This document shows, in pieces, positions 32,970-41,536 of a stretch of 64,000 nt of DNA; position 1 is the first letter of the stretch, and every line of letters starts with the position of its first letter. The notes below the pieces were generated by a model, which did not search any database, was not told where the DNA came from, and saw only the letters and a list, made by a program, of their open reading frames with translations. The translations under genes were made by a program, and so were the position numbers. The DNA is from Mesorhizobium_K sp040049215 (GTDB lineage: Bacteria; Pseudomonadota; Alphaproteobacteria; Rhizobiales; Rhizobiaceae): assembly GCF_040049215.1 (NCBI RefSeq), contig NZ_JBDZDN010000003.1, positions 1 through 64,000 on the forward strand. The letters run 5' to 3'.

Positions 32970-35279
32970 ATGACGGTCGTCACGCCGAAATTCGGGATGG
33001 GCGCTTCCGTCCTTCGCCTGGAAGACCAGACCTTCATCACCGGCAAGGGCCGCTATACGGACGATATAGCGCCGGCAAACGTGCTTCACGGCTATGTCTT
33101 GCGCTCGCCCTTCGCGAATGCCCGCTTCACGATAGCCTCGATCGAAGCCGCTTCAGCCGCGCCGGGCGTGCATTTGATCCTGACTGGCGCCGATTTGACG
33201 CATCTTGGCGATCTGAGATCGAAATCGATGGAGCGCCAGCCGGACGGGACCAGGGCGCCGACGCGCGACATCCCGATCCTCTGCCGCGACCAGGTCCATT
33301 ATGTCGGAGACGCCGTCGCCTTCATCGTCGCGGATTCTCGCGCCTTGGCGCAGGATGCAGCCGACCTGATCGAAGTGGACTACGACAGCCTGGACGCGGC
33401 GGCAAACACCGCGACCGCGCTCGACCCGGCTGCGCCGCTGGTCTGGCCGGAGCTCGGCACCAACCGCGCCTTCACCTACCGTCACGGCGACCGGGCAAAG
33501 GCAGAGGCCGCCTTCGCCAAGGCAAGCCTGGTGACGCGCGTCGAATTCCGCAACAACCGCCTCGTTGCCAACTACATCGAGCCCCGCTCGGCCTTTGCCG
33601 AATGGAAGCCCGACGAGGACCGCTTCGTGCTGACAACGGGTTCGCAGGGCGTGCATTCGGTCCAGAAGATCCTCGCCCGAGTATTCGGGATCCACAGGAA
33701 GCAGTTGCGCGTCATCACGCCGGATGTCGGCGGCGGTTTCGGCACCAAGATATTCGCTTATCGGGAGTATGCATTGGTCATGGAGGCGGCGAAACGCCTT
33801 GGCCGGCCGGTGAAATGGACGAGCGACCGCACCGAGCATTTCCTGACCGACGCTCAGGGCCGCGACAATGTGGCCATCGGACAGATGGCGATGGACAGGG
33901 ACGGCCGGTTCCTCGCCCTAAAGGTCGACCTGATCGCGAACATGGGCGCCTATATCTCCCAATATGGCGCCGAGATTCCCTATATCGGCACAAGCATGTC
34001 GACGGGCGTCTACGACATCCAAGTGCTCGATGTCGAAGTTGCCGGCGTCTACACCAATACCGTGCCTGTCGACGCCTATCGCGGCGCGGGCCGGCCTGAA
34101 GCCGCCTTCCTGGTCGAGAAGCTTGTTGACGCCTGCGCGCGCGACATGGGGCTGGGGCGCGACGAGATACGCAGGCGGAATTTCATCAAGCCGGACCAGT
34201 TCCCCTACCGCACCCAGACCAAGCGACTTTACGATGTCGGAGAGTTCGATGGCCACATGACGCTCGCCATGGAGCGGGCCGGCTGGAACGACTTCGACAA
34301 GCGGCTGGCCGCTTCGAAACAGGCCGGCAAGATACGCGGCATCGGCATGGCGACCTACATCGAGGCCTGCGCCTTCCCGGGTTCGGAGCCCGCATTCGTC
34401 GAGCTCAACGGCGATGGCACGGTTACCTTGAAGATCGGCACGCAGAGCACCGGACAGGGCCACGCGACCGCCTACGCGCAGATGATCGCTGAGAAGCTCG
34501 CCATGCCGATCGACAAGATCGTCATGCGGCAGGGCGACACCGACGATCTCGACAACGGCGAGGGCACCGGCGGTTCGCGCTCCATCCCGCTCGGCGGCGT
34601 CTCGGCATCGCGCGCCGGCGAAACCCTCGCGGAGAAGATCCGGCGTATCGCCGCCGACGAGCTGGAAGCCTCGGCGGTCGACATCGAACTGCATGAGGGC
34701 TCGGCGCGCATCGTGGGCACCGACCGCTCGATGACCTATGCCGAGATCGCCAAGGCGGCTAAGCAGCCGGAAGACCTGCAGGGCATGGGCGAATTCGTGC
34801 AGGACGAGGCGACCTACCCCAACGGCACTCATGTCTGCGAGGTAGAGATCGATCCGGAAACCGGCGCGACCGAGATCGTTCGCTACACGATCGTCGACGA
34901 TTTCGGCGTCACCGTGAACCCTGTCCTGCTGGCCGGGCAGATGCATGGCGGCGTCGCGCAGGGCCTCGGCCAGGCCTTGCGCGAGGACACTGTCTATGAC
35001 GAAGACGGCCAACTGCTGACGGCGAGCTTCATGGACTATACCATGCCGCGCGCCGAGGATTTTCCCTTCTTCGACTTCGGGACGCGCAATGTCCCCTCAA
35101 CGACAAACGCGATGGGCATCAAGGGCGCCGGCGAGGCGGGCACGATCGGTGCGGCGCCGGCCGCGATCAACGCCGTCACCGATGCGCTCTGGCGCGCCTA
35201 TGGCATCGGCCATATCGAGATGCCGGCGACGCCGGCGCGCATCTGGTCGGCGATCCGGTCGGCTACGCGCGATGCATAG
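32970..35279 (+). CDS. molybdenum hydroxylase large subunit, form II CoxL-like
   Basis: A 769-residue xanthine oxidase-family catalytic subunit. It has an N-terminal a/b hammerhead domain (about 20-130), Mo-cofactor contacts such as GQGHATAYAQ, the active-site loop AYRGAGR at 369-375 and catalytic Glu722 in GAGEAGT. True aerobic CO dehydrogenases (form I) carry AYRCSFR, so this is form II, which acts on aldehydes, purines or unknown substrates. The 2Fe-2S and FAD subunits normally encoded beside it are absent here. Divergent from pepN across 149 bases. Confidence 0.88.
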   Translation: MTVVTPKFGMGASVLRLEDQTFITGKGRYTDDIAPANVLHGYVLRSPFANARFTIASIEAASAAPGVHLILTGADLTHLGDLRSKSMERQPDGTRAPTRDIPILCRDQVHYVGDAVAFIVADSRALAQDAADLIEVDYDSLDAAANTATALDPAAPLVWPELGTNRAFTYRHGDRAKAEAAFAKASLVTRVEFRNNRLVANYIEPRSAFAEWKPDEDRFVLTTGSQGVHSVQKILARVFGIHRKQLRVITPDVGGGFGTKIFAYREYALVMEAAKRLGRPVKWTSDRTEHFLTDAQGRDNVAIGQMAMDRDGRFLALKVDLIANMGAYISQYGAEIPYIGTSMSTGVYDIQVLDVEVAGVYTNTVPVDAYRGAGRPEAAFLVEKLVDACARDMGLGRDEIRRRNFIKPDQFPYRTQTKRLYDVGEFDGHMTLAMERAGWNDFDKRLAASKQAGKIRGIGMATYIEACAFPGSEPAFVELNGDGTVTLKIGTQSTGQGHATAYAQMIAEKLAMPIDKIVMRQGDTDDLDNGEGTGGSRSIPLGGVSASRAGETLAEKIRRIAADELEASAVDIELHEGSARIVGTDRSMTYAEIAKAAKQPEDLQGMGEFVQDEATYPNGTHVCEVEIDPETGATEIVRYTIVDDFGVTVNPVLLAGQMHGGVAQGLGQALREDTVYDEDGQLLTASFMDYTMPRAEDFPFFDFGTRNVPSTTNAMGIKGAGEAGTIGAAPAAINAVTDALWRAYGIGHIEMPATPARIWSAIRSATRDA

Positions 35280-35306
35280 CAATTAGGTCAGAGAAATGCA
35301 GCGCAA

Positions 35307-36251
35307 GTGAACCCTCCGCGCGACCCTCACCCAAATCCGCTGGTCGGCATCGGGCTGAAGGTCGGTTCGGTTGCCATTTTCGTGGCCATGGCCTCCTTCA
35401 TCAAGGCGTCCGGCCAGCTTCCCGCGGGTCAGATCGTCTTCTTTCGATCCTTCTTCGCCATCCTTCCGGTCGTGCTTTACCTTGCCTACCGGGGCGAATT
35501 GCGCGCCGCGGTCTATACGACCAGGCCCCTGGCGCACGTCCTGCGTGGCGTTGTCGGGGTGAGTTCCATGGGATTGGGCTTCTTTGCGCTCACGCGCCTG
35601 CCACTGCCGGAAGCCGTGACCATCAACTACGCCCAGCCGCTGCTGGTGGTCGTCTTCAGCGCGGTGTTTCTCGGGGAGGCCATACGCGCCTATCGTTGGT
35701 CGGCGGTCGCGGTCGGCCTCGTCGGCGTCCTGATCGTCTCGTGGCCGAAACTCTCGCTGTTCGGCGACGCTTCCGCCATCGACCCCGATGAACTGGTCGG
35801 CGTTGTCGCCGCCTTCGTCGCAGCCGCGCTGTCCGCCATCGTCATGCTCCAGATTCGCAGCCTCGTTCGCACGGAGAAAAGCGCGGTCATCGTCATCTGG
35901 TTCTCGCTGACGGCGAGCGCGGTCGGCCTGTTGTCGATACCCTTCGGCTGGGGACAGATCAGCGCCTGGCAGGCCACGTTTCTCATCTCCGCCGGTTTCT
36001 GCGGCGGCGTCGCGCAGATCCTGATGACCGAGGCCTACCGCCACGCGGAACCCTCCACGGTAGCGCCCTTCGAATACATCTCGATCATCCTGGCGATCAT
36101 CGTCGGATATCTGGCCTTCGGCGACAAGCCGACCATCCACATCATCGCCGGCGGCGCGATCGTCATCGGCGCCGGCATCTTCATCGTCTGGCGCGAACGG
36201 CAACTCGGCATCGAGCGGCGCAAGGCGCTGAGAGCATCGCTGCCGCAGTAG
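35307..36251 (+). CDS. EamA-family (DMT) transporter
   Basis: A 314-residue membrane protein with about ten hydrophobic helices in two homologous halves, the pattern of the drug/metabolite transporter superfamily (EamA). The GVVGVSSMGLGFFALTRLPL segment and the second-half YRHAEPSTVAPFEYISIIL motif match RhaT/EamA carriers. It starts at a GTG 28 bases after the CoxL-like gene and may share its transcript. Substrate unknown; export of a small metabolite is the usual guess for this family. Confidence 0.85.
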   Translation: MNPPRDPHPNPLVGIGLKVGSVAIFVAMASFIKASGQLPAGQIVFFRSFFAILPVVLYLAYRGELRAAVYTTRPLAHVLRGVVGVSSMGLGFFALTRLPLPEAVTINYAQPLLVVVFSAVFLGEAIRAYRWSAVAVGLVGVLIVSWPKLSLFGDASAIDPDELVGVVAAFVAAALSAIVMLQIRSLVRTEKSAVIVIWFSLTASAVGLLSIPFGWGQISAWQATFLISAGFCGGVAQILMTEAYRHAEPSTVAPFEYISIILAIIVGYLAFGDKPTIHIIAGGAIVIGAGIFIVWRERQLGIERRKALRASLPQ

Positions 36252-36385
36252 CGGTAGCCTGCAACATCCGCCCCGCGATGCAACTGTAGGTAGTTGTACT
36301 ACACTTGTCATCACTTAGGTTGATACCGTCCGCCGTTGATCGCGCCAGGAACCGGTAAACGCCTTGCGGGTGTTGATCGCAAGTC

Positions 36386-37249
36386 TCAGGTCAGCGTTTT
36401 GAGCTTCGCCTTGACCTCAAGAAAATCCCGCCATGCGAACTTCTTGTGGGCGGGGTTCCTGAGCAGATAGGCCGGATGCAGCGTCGGCATGGCCGGGATG
36501 GTAACGCCGGAAGCGGTGACGTGCGCTTTCCAGTTGCCGCGCAGCCGCATCACCCCTTCCGTCGTATGGAGCAGGGTTTTTGCCGACGGCCCGCCGAGCG
36601 TGACCAGAACCTTCGGATTTGCGAGTTCGATCTGCCGTTCGATGAAGGGGCGGCAGATTTCGGTTTCCTGCGGCGTCGGCGTGCGGTTTCCCGGCGGCCG
36701 CCACGGAATGACATTAGCGATGTAGACCGACTGCCTGTCGAGCCCGATCGCAGCGAGTATCCGGTCGAGCAACTGGCCGGAGCGGCCGACGAAGGGCAGC
36801 CCCTCCAGATCCTCGTCGCGGCCCGGCGCCTCGCCGACCAGCATGATGTCGGCCCGAGGGTTGCCGTCGGCGAAGACCAGGTTCTTTGCCGTGAACTTCA
36901 GGTTGCAGCCCTCGAATTCGGCCATCTGCTGGCGCAACTCGTCGAGCGTCGCGGCTGTCGCGGCCCGCTGCCGTGCGATCGCGATCTGCCCCTCGTCGGG
37001 CACGGCGACAGGGGGTCTCGGAGCTGCGAAGGCGAGAGGCGACGCCTGTTCTCCGGTACGCGGTTCCGGCGCAGCCGCCTTGGCGACATCAGGCTGCCGC
37101 GCTGCCGGTGTAGGCGGAGCTTCGCTTGCCGCAAACCGATTGATGGGCTCCTCGACAAGCGCGTCGTCGACGCCGGCCTGCGCGTAGAAGGCAAGCACAT
37201 CGCGCAGGCCCAGCCGGTCGTTTTCATTCGCAAAATCCATGGCCGACAT
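36386..37249 (-). CDS. uracil-DNA glycosylase, family 4-like
   Basis: A 287-residue protein whose last 170 or so residues form a family-4-type uracil-DNA glycosylase domain. GEAPGRDEDLEGLPFVG (motif 1), NVIPWRPPGNRTP and LHPAYLLR (motif 2 with its His) are clear. It removes uracil from DNA. Of the four cysteines that bind the usual 4Fe-4S cluster, only two remain: one in EGCNLKF and one in TEICRPF; the KCRPP cysteine is Trp here. The N-terminal 110 residues are Pro/Ala-rich and look disordered. Confidence 0.85.
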   Translation of the reverse strand: MSAMDFANENDRLGLRDVLAFYAQAGVDDALVEEPINRFAASEAPPTPAARQPDVAKAAAPEPRTGEQASPLAFAAPRPPVAVPDEGQIAIARQRAATAATLDELRQQMAEFEGCNLKFTAKNLVFADGNPRADIMLVGEAPGRDEDLEGLPFVGRSGQLLDRILAAIGLDRQSVYIANVIPWRPPGNRTPTPQETEICRPFIERQIELANPKVLVTLGGPSAKTLLHTTEGVMRLRGNWKAHVTASGVTIPAMPTLHPAYLLRNPAHKKFAWRDFLEVKAKLKTLT

Positions 37250-37276
37250 TCGGACGCAGGCACGGCATTTGCAAGG

Positions 37277-37930
37277 TCATGATGACGGAATGCGCGGATC
37301 CTGCACGAGATAAAATTCCCACCGCGGCGTGAAGTCGCTGATGAAAAAATTGAACGACGCGGTGGCCAGGTGGTCGATCGTTCCCTCGCGAAAGAGCAAG
37401 CGGTCGTATGGCTCGAAGGCGCGGCTGTATTCGCGAAAACTCTCCGACCAGATGTTGCCGCCTTCGGAACGGCGCTGGTCGAAGGACAGGCCGTCGCCGA
37501 ACAGACTCGCCTTGCCGAGTTTTTCCTGCAGCTCGAACTCGAATTCGATCCAGGGGAGCGCGCTATTGTTCAGCACCTCGACGCGGATGTGTAGGAAGCC
37601 GTTTGCGTAGAGGCCGGAATAGTCGAATGGCCGGATCGGGCGCACGGTGCGGATGACCATCGTGACGGGCGTTGCCGAGTTGATCTCCTCCTGAATGACG
37701 ATCGGGTCTTCCTTGGTGCCCTTTCCGGAAGCGCCGACGATACGGAAGCCGCCGAGCTCGTCGGAGAAGCTGTAGGCGCCGGCGTTCCATGGCTTGGAGG
37801 GGGCGTCCTGCCCGAATGCGGTCCCGGCGACCAGAACCGCCAGCACGGTTTGCGCCGCCGTGCCGATGGTCCAGCGGCGCACGCATGGAATTCGCTGCAA
37901 TACGGACCGGATCAGCTCGGCTTGCCGCAT
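37277..37930 (-). CDS. conserved secreted hypothetical protein
   Basis: A 217-residue protein with a signal peptide (MRQAELIRSVL start, hydrophobic core AAQTVLAVLVAG, cleavage near FGQDA around residue 41). The mature part is beta-rich, with an early GGFRIVGASGKGTKEDPI loop and a C-terminal ISDFTPRWEFYLVQDP segment. No enzyme motif is apparent and I do not recognise a family by name. It ends 27 bases from the glycosylase gene, in the same direction. An upstream start at 37993 would add 21 residues. Confidence 0.7.
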   Translation of the reverse strand: MRQAELIRSVLQRIPCVRRWTIGTAAQTVLAVLVAGTAFGQDAPSKPWNAGAYSFSDELGGFRIVGASGKGTKEDPIVIQEEINSATPVTMVIRTVRPIRPFDYSGLYANGFLHIRVEVLNNSALPWIEFEFELQEKLGKASLFGDGLSFDQRRSEGGNIWSESFREYSRAFEPYDRLLFREGTIDHLATASFNFFISDFTPRWEFYLVQDPRIPSS

Positions 37931-38078
37931 CCCGCCAGTATGGACGACAACCACCCCGCCGAACACTGCAAAAGCGGCGGCAGACGGTTTCACGTCGCTC
38001 CTGAATGAGCTATGGAGCCGCTAAGCCAGCAAAATGGCGCACCCAAGCCAGCCTGAGCAAGCCAATGCGGGGAGTGGA

Positions 38079-39758
38079 ATGAGCGAGATCGAACGCGAAA
38101 GCATGGAGTTCGACGTTGTGATCGTCGGGGCTGGGCCGGCGGGCCTTGCGGCCGCGATCAGGCTGAAGCAGGTGAGCCCCGAGCTTTCCGTGGTCGTGCT
38201 GGAGAAGGGCGCCGAGGTCGGTGCGCATATCTTGTCGGGCGCCGTCGTCGATCCGATCGGCATCGATCGGCTGCTGCCCGGCTGGCGCGAGGAGGCCGAT
38301 CATCCGTTCAAGACACCGGTCGCGGATGACCGTTTCCTGCTGCTCACGGCGGCAAGCTCGCTTCGCCTGCCGAATTTCCTGATGCCGCCGCTGATGAACA
38401 ACCACGGCAACTACGTCGTCTCGCTCGGCAATGTGTGCCGCTGGCTGGCGGGAAAGGCCGAGGCACTGGGTGTCGAGATCTATCCGGGCTTCGCCGCGGC
38501 GGGGCTGCTCTACAACGATGCGGGCGCCGTCAACGGCGTCTACACCGGCGACATGGGCGTCGAACGCGACGGCTCGCACGGGCCGGCCTATGCGCCCGGC
38601 ATGGCGCTGATGGGCAAATATGTGCTGATCGGCGAAGGCGTGCGCGGCTCGCTCGCCAAGCAGTTGATCGCGAAGTACAATCTCGCCAACGGTCGCGAAC
38701 CGGGCAAATACGGCATCGGGCTCAAGGAACTCTGGCAGGTGAAGCCGGAGAACCACAAGCCCGGTCTCGTCCAGCACTCTTTCGGCTGGCCCCTCGACAT
38801 GAAGACCGGCGGCGGCTCGTTCCTCTACCACCTCGAGGACAATCAGGTCGCGGTCGGCTTCGTCCTGCACCTGAATTACAAGAACCCCTGGATTTCGCCG
38901 TTCGAGGAGTTCCAGCGCTTCAAGACGCATCCGGCGATCCGCGGCACGTTCGAGGGCGCCAAGCGCATCTCCTACGGCGCGCGCGCCATCACCGAGGGCG
39001 GATGGCAGTCGGTCCCCAAGCTTGCCTTCCCCGGGGGAGCGCTGATCGGCTGCTCGGCGGGCTTCGTCAACGTTCCGCGCATCAAGGGCTCGCACAATGC
39101 CGTGCTGTCCGGAATGATGGCGGCCGAGCACGTCGCCAGGTCGATCGGAGAGGGTCGCGCCAATGACGAGCTCGCCGCCTACGAGGCGGCATGGCGCGAC
39201 AGCGACATCGGCAGGGACCTCAAGAAGGTCCGCAACGTCAAGCCGCTGTGGTCGCGCTTCGGCACGATCGTCGGCATCGGCCTCGGCGGCTTCGACATGT
39301 GGATGAACACCCTGTTCGGCTGGTCTCCTTTCGGCACGATGAAACACGGCAAGGCCGACTACGCCTCGCTCGATCCGGCATCGCAGCATGAGAAGATCGT
39401 CTATCCCAGGGCGGACGGGGTGCTCACCTTCGACCGGCTGTCCTCGGTGTTCCTGTCGAACACCAACCATGAGGAAAACCAGCCGATCCACCTGCAGGTG
39501 AAGGACATGGCACTGCAGCAGCGCTCCGAGCATGACGTCTTCGCCGGCCCTTCGACGCGTTATTGCCCGGCGGCAGTCTACGAATGGGTCGATGAGGACG
39601 GAAATTCCGCCGCCGATCCCTCGGCGAAGGACGTGCGTTTCGTCATCAACGCGCAGAACTGCGTCCACTGCAAGACGTGTGACATCAAGGACCCCAACCA
39701 GAACATCAACTGGGTGCCGCCACAAGGCGGCGAAGGGCCGGTCTACCCGAACATGTGA
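38079..39758 (+). CDS. electron transfer flavoprotein-ubiquinone oxidoreductase
   Basis: This 559-residue ETF-QO passes electrons from ETF, reduced by acyl-CoA dehydrogenases, to ubiquinone in the inner membrane. It has an N-terminal FAD Rossmann motif (VVIVGAGPAGLAAAIRL, about 10-26), the DMKTGGGSFLYH and WISPFEEFQRFKTHP segments, and a C-terminal ferredoxin-like region with CPAAVYEW and NCVHCKTCDIKDP giving the 4Fe-4S ligands. GGGGAGTGGA precedes the ATG at 38079. It would link the leucine/acyl-CoA degradation enzymes encoded nearby to respiration. Confidence 0.93.
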   Translation: MSEIERESMEFDVVIVGAGPAGLAAAIRLKQVSPELSVVVLEKGAEVGAHILSGAVVDPIGIDRLLPGWREEADHPFKTPVADDRFLLLTAASSLRLPNFLMPPLMNNHGNYVVSLGNVCRWLAGKAEALGVEIYPGFAAAGLLYNDAGAVNGVYTGDMGVERDGSHGPAYAPGMALMGKYVLIGEGVRGSLAKQLIAKYNLANGREPGKYGIGLKELWQVKPENHKPGLVQHSFGWPLDMKTGGGSFLYHLEDNQVAVGFVLHLNYKNPWISPFEEFQRFKTHPAIRGTFEGAKRISYGARAITEGGWQSVPKLAFPGGALIGCSAGFVNVPRIKGSHNAVLSGMMAAEHVARSIGEGRANDELAAYEAAWRDSDIGRDLKKVRNVKPLWSRFGTIVGIGLGGFDMWMNTLFGWSPFGTMKHGKADYASLDPASQHEKIVYPRADGVLTFDRLSSVFLSNTNHEENQPIHLQVKDMALQQRSEHDVFAGPSTRYCPAAVYEWVDEDGNSAADPSAKDVRFVINAQNCVHCKTCDIKDPNQNINWVPPQGGEGPVYPNM

Positions 39759-39862
39759 GGGGGCCGAGCCGCCCCGGGCCGTCGCCTGCCGCAAGCGGCG
39801 GAAAGGTGATTGATCGGGCCGTCCCGATGTGCTTCGTTTGAACGTTCCCGCGGAGGTCGGTG

Positions 39863-40459
39863 ATGCCCTGCGTCAAGCTGGCAAGGATCGTTCTGTTCGG
39901 CGCCTGCATAACGTTCGCGGGCGAGGCCGCCGCCGGCGTGAAGGTTTCTGAAACGACGAGGACATATGCGGTCGCCGGCGGCACGGGCGCTGCGCTGCTA
40001 GCCGCGATGGACCGCCACGGTCCCAAGCATGGTTTCCTGACGCGCGCCATTGCGCAGACACGCTATTCGGTGGCGTGGACCATCGAATGGGGCGAAACGC
40101 GCACAGCCTGCCGCGTGAAGAAAATCGACGGCGCGTTGGACATCACCTACACCTATCCGTCCGCGCACGGGCTTTCGCCGGTGCTAGAACGGCGGTGGAC
40201 GAGGTTCCTCGCCGGAGTGAAGAAGCATGAAAAAGCGCATGGCGACATGGCGCGCCAGATGGTTGGAGCTGTCGAGAAATCCGTCGCGCGGCTTTCGGTC
40301 GAGAACGATCGCGGCTGCCGCAAGGCGCGCACCGAAGTGAAGCGGCGCACGGCGGCGATCTACGCTCAGTACGAGGCCCGCCAGATCCAGTTCGATGTCC
40401 GAGAGCATCGCAATGGCGGACGCGTCGAAGGGCTGATCGAGGCGCTGCTGGGGCGCTGA
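39863..40459 (+). CDS. secreted DUF922 putative zinc-dependent protease
   Basis: A 198-residue exported protein. The signal peptide ends around residue 23 (GEAAAGV). A central HEKAHGDMA motif (HExxH) lies in the DUF922 context, preceded by TYTYPSAHGLSPVLERRW and followed by basic helices. DUF922 members are predicted zinc peptidases; no substrate is known to me. CGGAGG about seven bases upstream supports the ATG at 39863 (a GTG at 39860 is also possible). Confidence 0.82.
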   Translation: MPCVKLARIVLFGACITFAGEAAAGVKVSETTRTYAVAGGTGAALLAAMDRHGPKHGFLTRAIAQTRYSVAWTIEWGETRTACRVKKIDGALDITYTYPSAHGLSPVLERRWTRFLAGVKKHEKAHGDMARQMVGAVEKSVARLSVENDRGCRKARTEVKRRTAAIYAQYEARQIQFDVREHRNGGRVEGLIEALLGR

Positions 40460-40462
40460 CGA

Positions 40463-41488
40463 TCAGTCAATCAGCGCCGCGGTCGCCGTCTGTGGGTCCC
40501 CCGTTTCCGGATCAGCGGCCCTCAGGGAGAACTCGACCAGCACCGGCAGATGGTCCGAACCGACCGCCTCGAGCGTGTCGACCGAGTGGATGACAACGTC
40601 GCCATTGGCGAATATCCGGTCGATTGGGAGGCCGGCGAAGCGCAGGAATTCCGGCAGCCTTCGGTGAAGCCATGTCGGTTGGCTGGGACCGGCCGGCGTC
40701 ATGCCGGCGGCATCTGCAATTCGCTCCGAAGCGGCGCTCCAGGGCGTGGCGTTCAAGTCGCCTGCGAGGATTGCCGTCGCCGCCATCGAGGCGAGCAGCG
40801 GCGCGAGATCCTCGATCTGCCTGGCCTGGTCGAACGGCCAGGGCCAGTGGAGATGCAATGCGCCGACTTCCACGGGCCGCCCGCCGAGATCGACGGTGGC
40901 AGTCGCGAATATCCCGCCGGCGAGGCACCGGCCGTCCGTGCCTTGCGCAAACGGCCGCAGCGAAAGGATCGCGACGCCGCCGGCGCGGCTATCCAGCGTG
41001 CAGACAATGCGATGGGGATAGGCGCTGGAGAGCAGCGCAAGCTTTTCGTTCCACATCCCGGAGACTTCATTGAGCGTCACGACATCCGGACGGATACGCC
41101 CGATCAGCGACAGGACCTGTCCGGCTTGCGGGTTGTCGAAACGCAGATTGAGTTGCATCAGGCGGTAGACGGGGCTCGTTTCGTCCTTGACCTGGAAAGC
41201 GGCATGGACAGGCCCGAGGCCTGGTAGGGTGGAAGTCCCCGTGACGGTCACGAGCGCGGCGGCGCCGAAAGCCGCCGCCAGCAATCCGTTGCGCCTGAAC
41301 GAACGGGCCAGAAGCAGCGGCAGCGCGGCGAGAATGAGCAGGATCGCCAGGTGAAGGCGGAAATGCGCGAGGGAATCGAAAGCCGGATGCAGCCGGCCGA
41401 AAAAGCCTCCGGCGAGCGGCAGCGACAGCAGGATCGTCGCCGCCAATGCGGTCAGGACGATCATGCGAGAGACCGTTTTTGCGTTCAT
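40463..41488 (-). CDS. endonuclease/exonuclease/phosphatase (EEP) family protein
   Basis: A 341-residue protein with two or three N-terminal membrane helices (about 10-100) followed by an EEP domain. Visible EEP motifs are LNLRFDN, TLNEVSG, the GDLNATPWS active-site segment and SDHLPVLVEF near the C-terminus. Such membrane-anchored EEP proteins act on nucleic acids, phosphoinositides or phospholipids; the true substrate is unknown. ATG 41488 and an upstream GTG (41506) are both possible starts. Confidence 0.82.
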   Translation of the reverse strand: MNAKTVSRMIVLTALAATILLSLPLAGGFFGRLHPAFDSLAHFRLHLAILLILAALPLLLARSFRRNGLLAAAFGAAALVTVTGTSTLPGLGPVHAAFQVKDETSPVYRLMQLNLRFDNPQAGQVLSLIGRIRPDVVTLNEVSGMWNEKLALLSSAYPHRIVCTLDSRAGGVAILSLRPFAQGTDGRCLAGGIFATATVDLGGRPVEVGALHLHWPWPFDQARQIEDLAPLLASMAATAILAGDLNATPWSAASERIADAAGMTPAGPSQPTWLHRRLPEFLRFAGLPIDRIFANGDVVIHSVDTLEAVGSDHLPVLVEFSLRAADPETGDPQTATAALID

Positions 41489-41536
41489 CCGCGCCTTGTT
41501 CGGCACGATTGCGGCTCATTCAAGATGGCTGCTGGC

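Noticed and set aside
32970..35279. Aerobic carbon monoxide dehydrogenase (coxL)
   Set aside because: Active-site loop is AYRGAGR, not the form I AYRCSFR, and coxM/coxS are missing.
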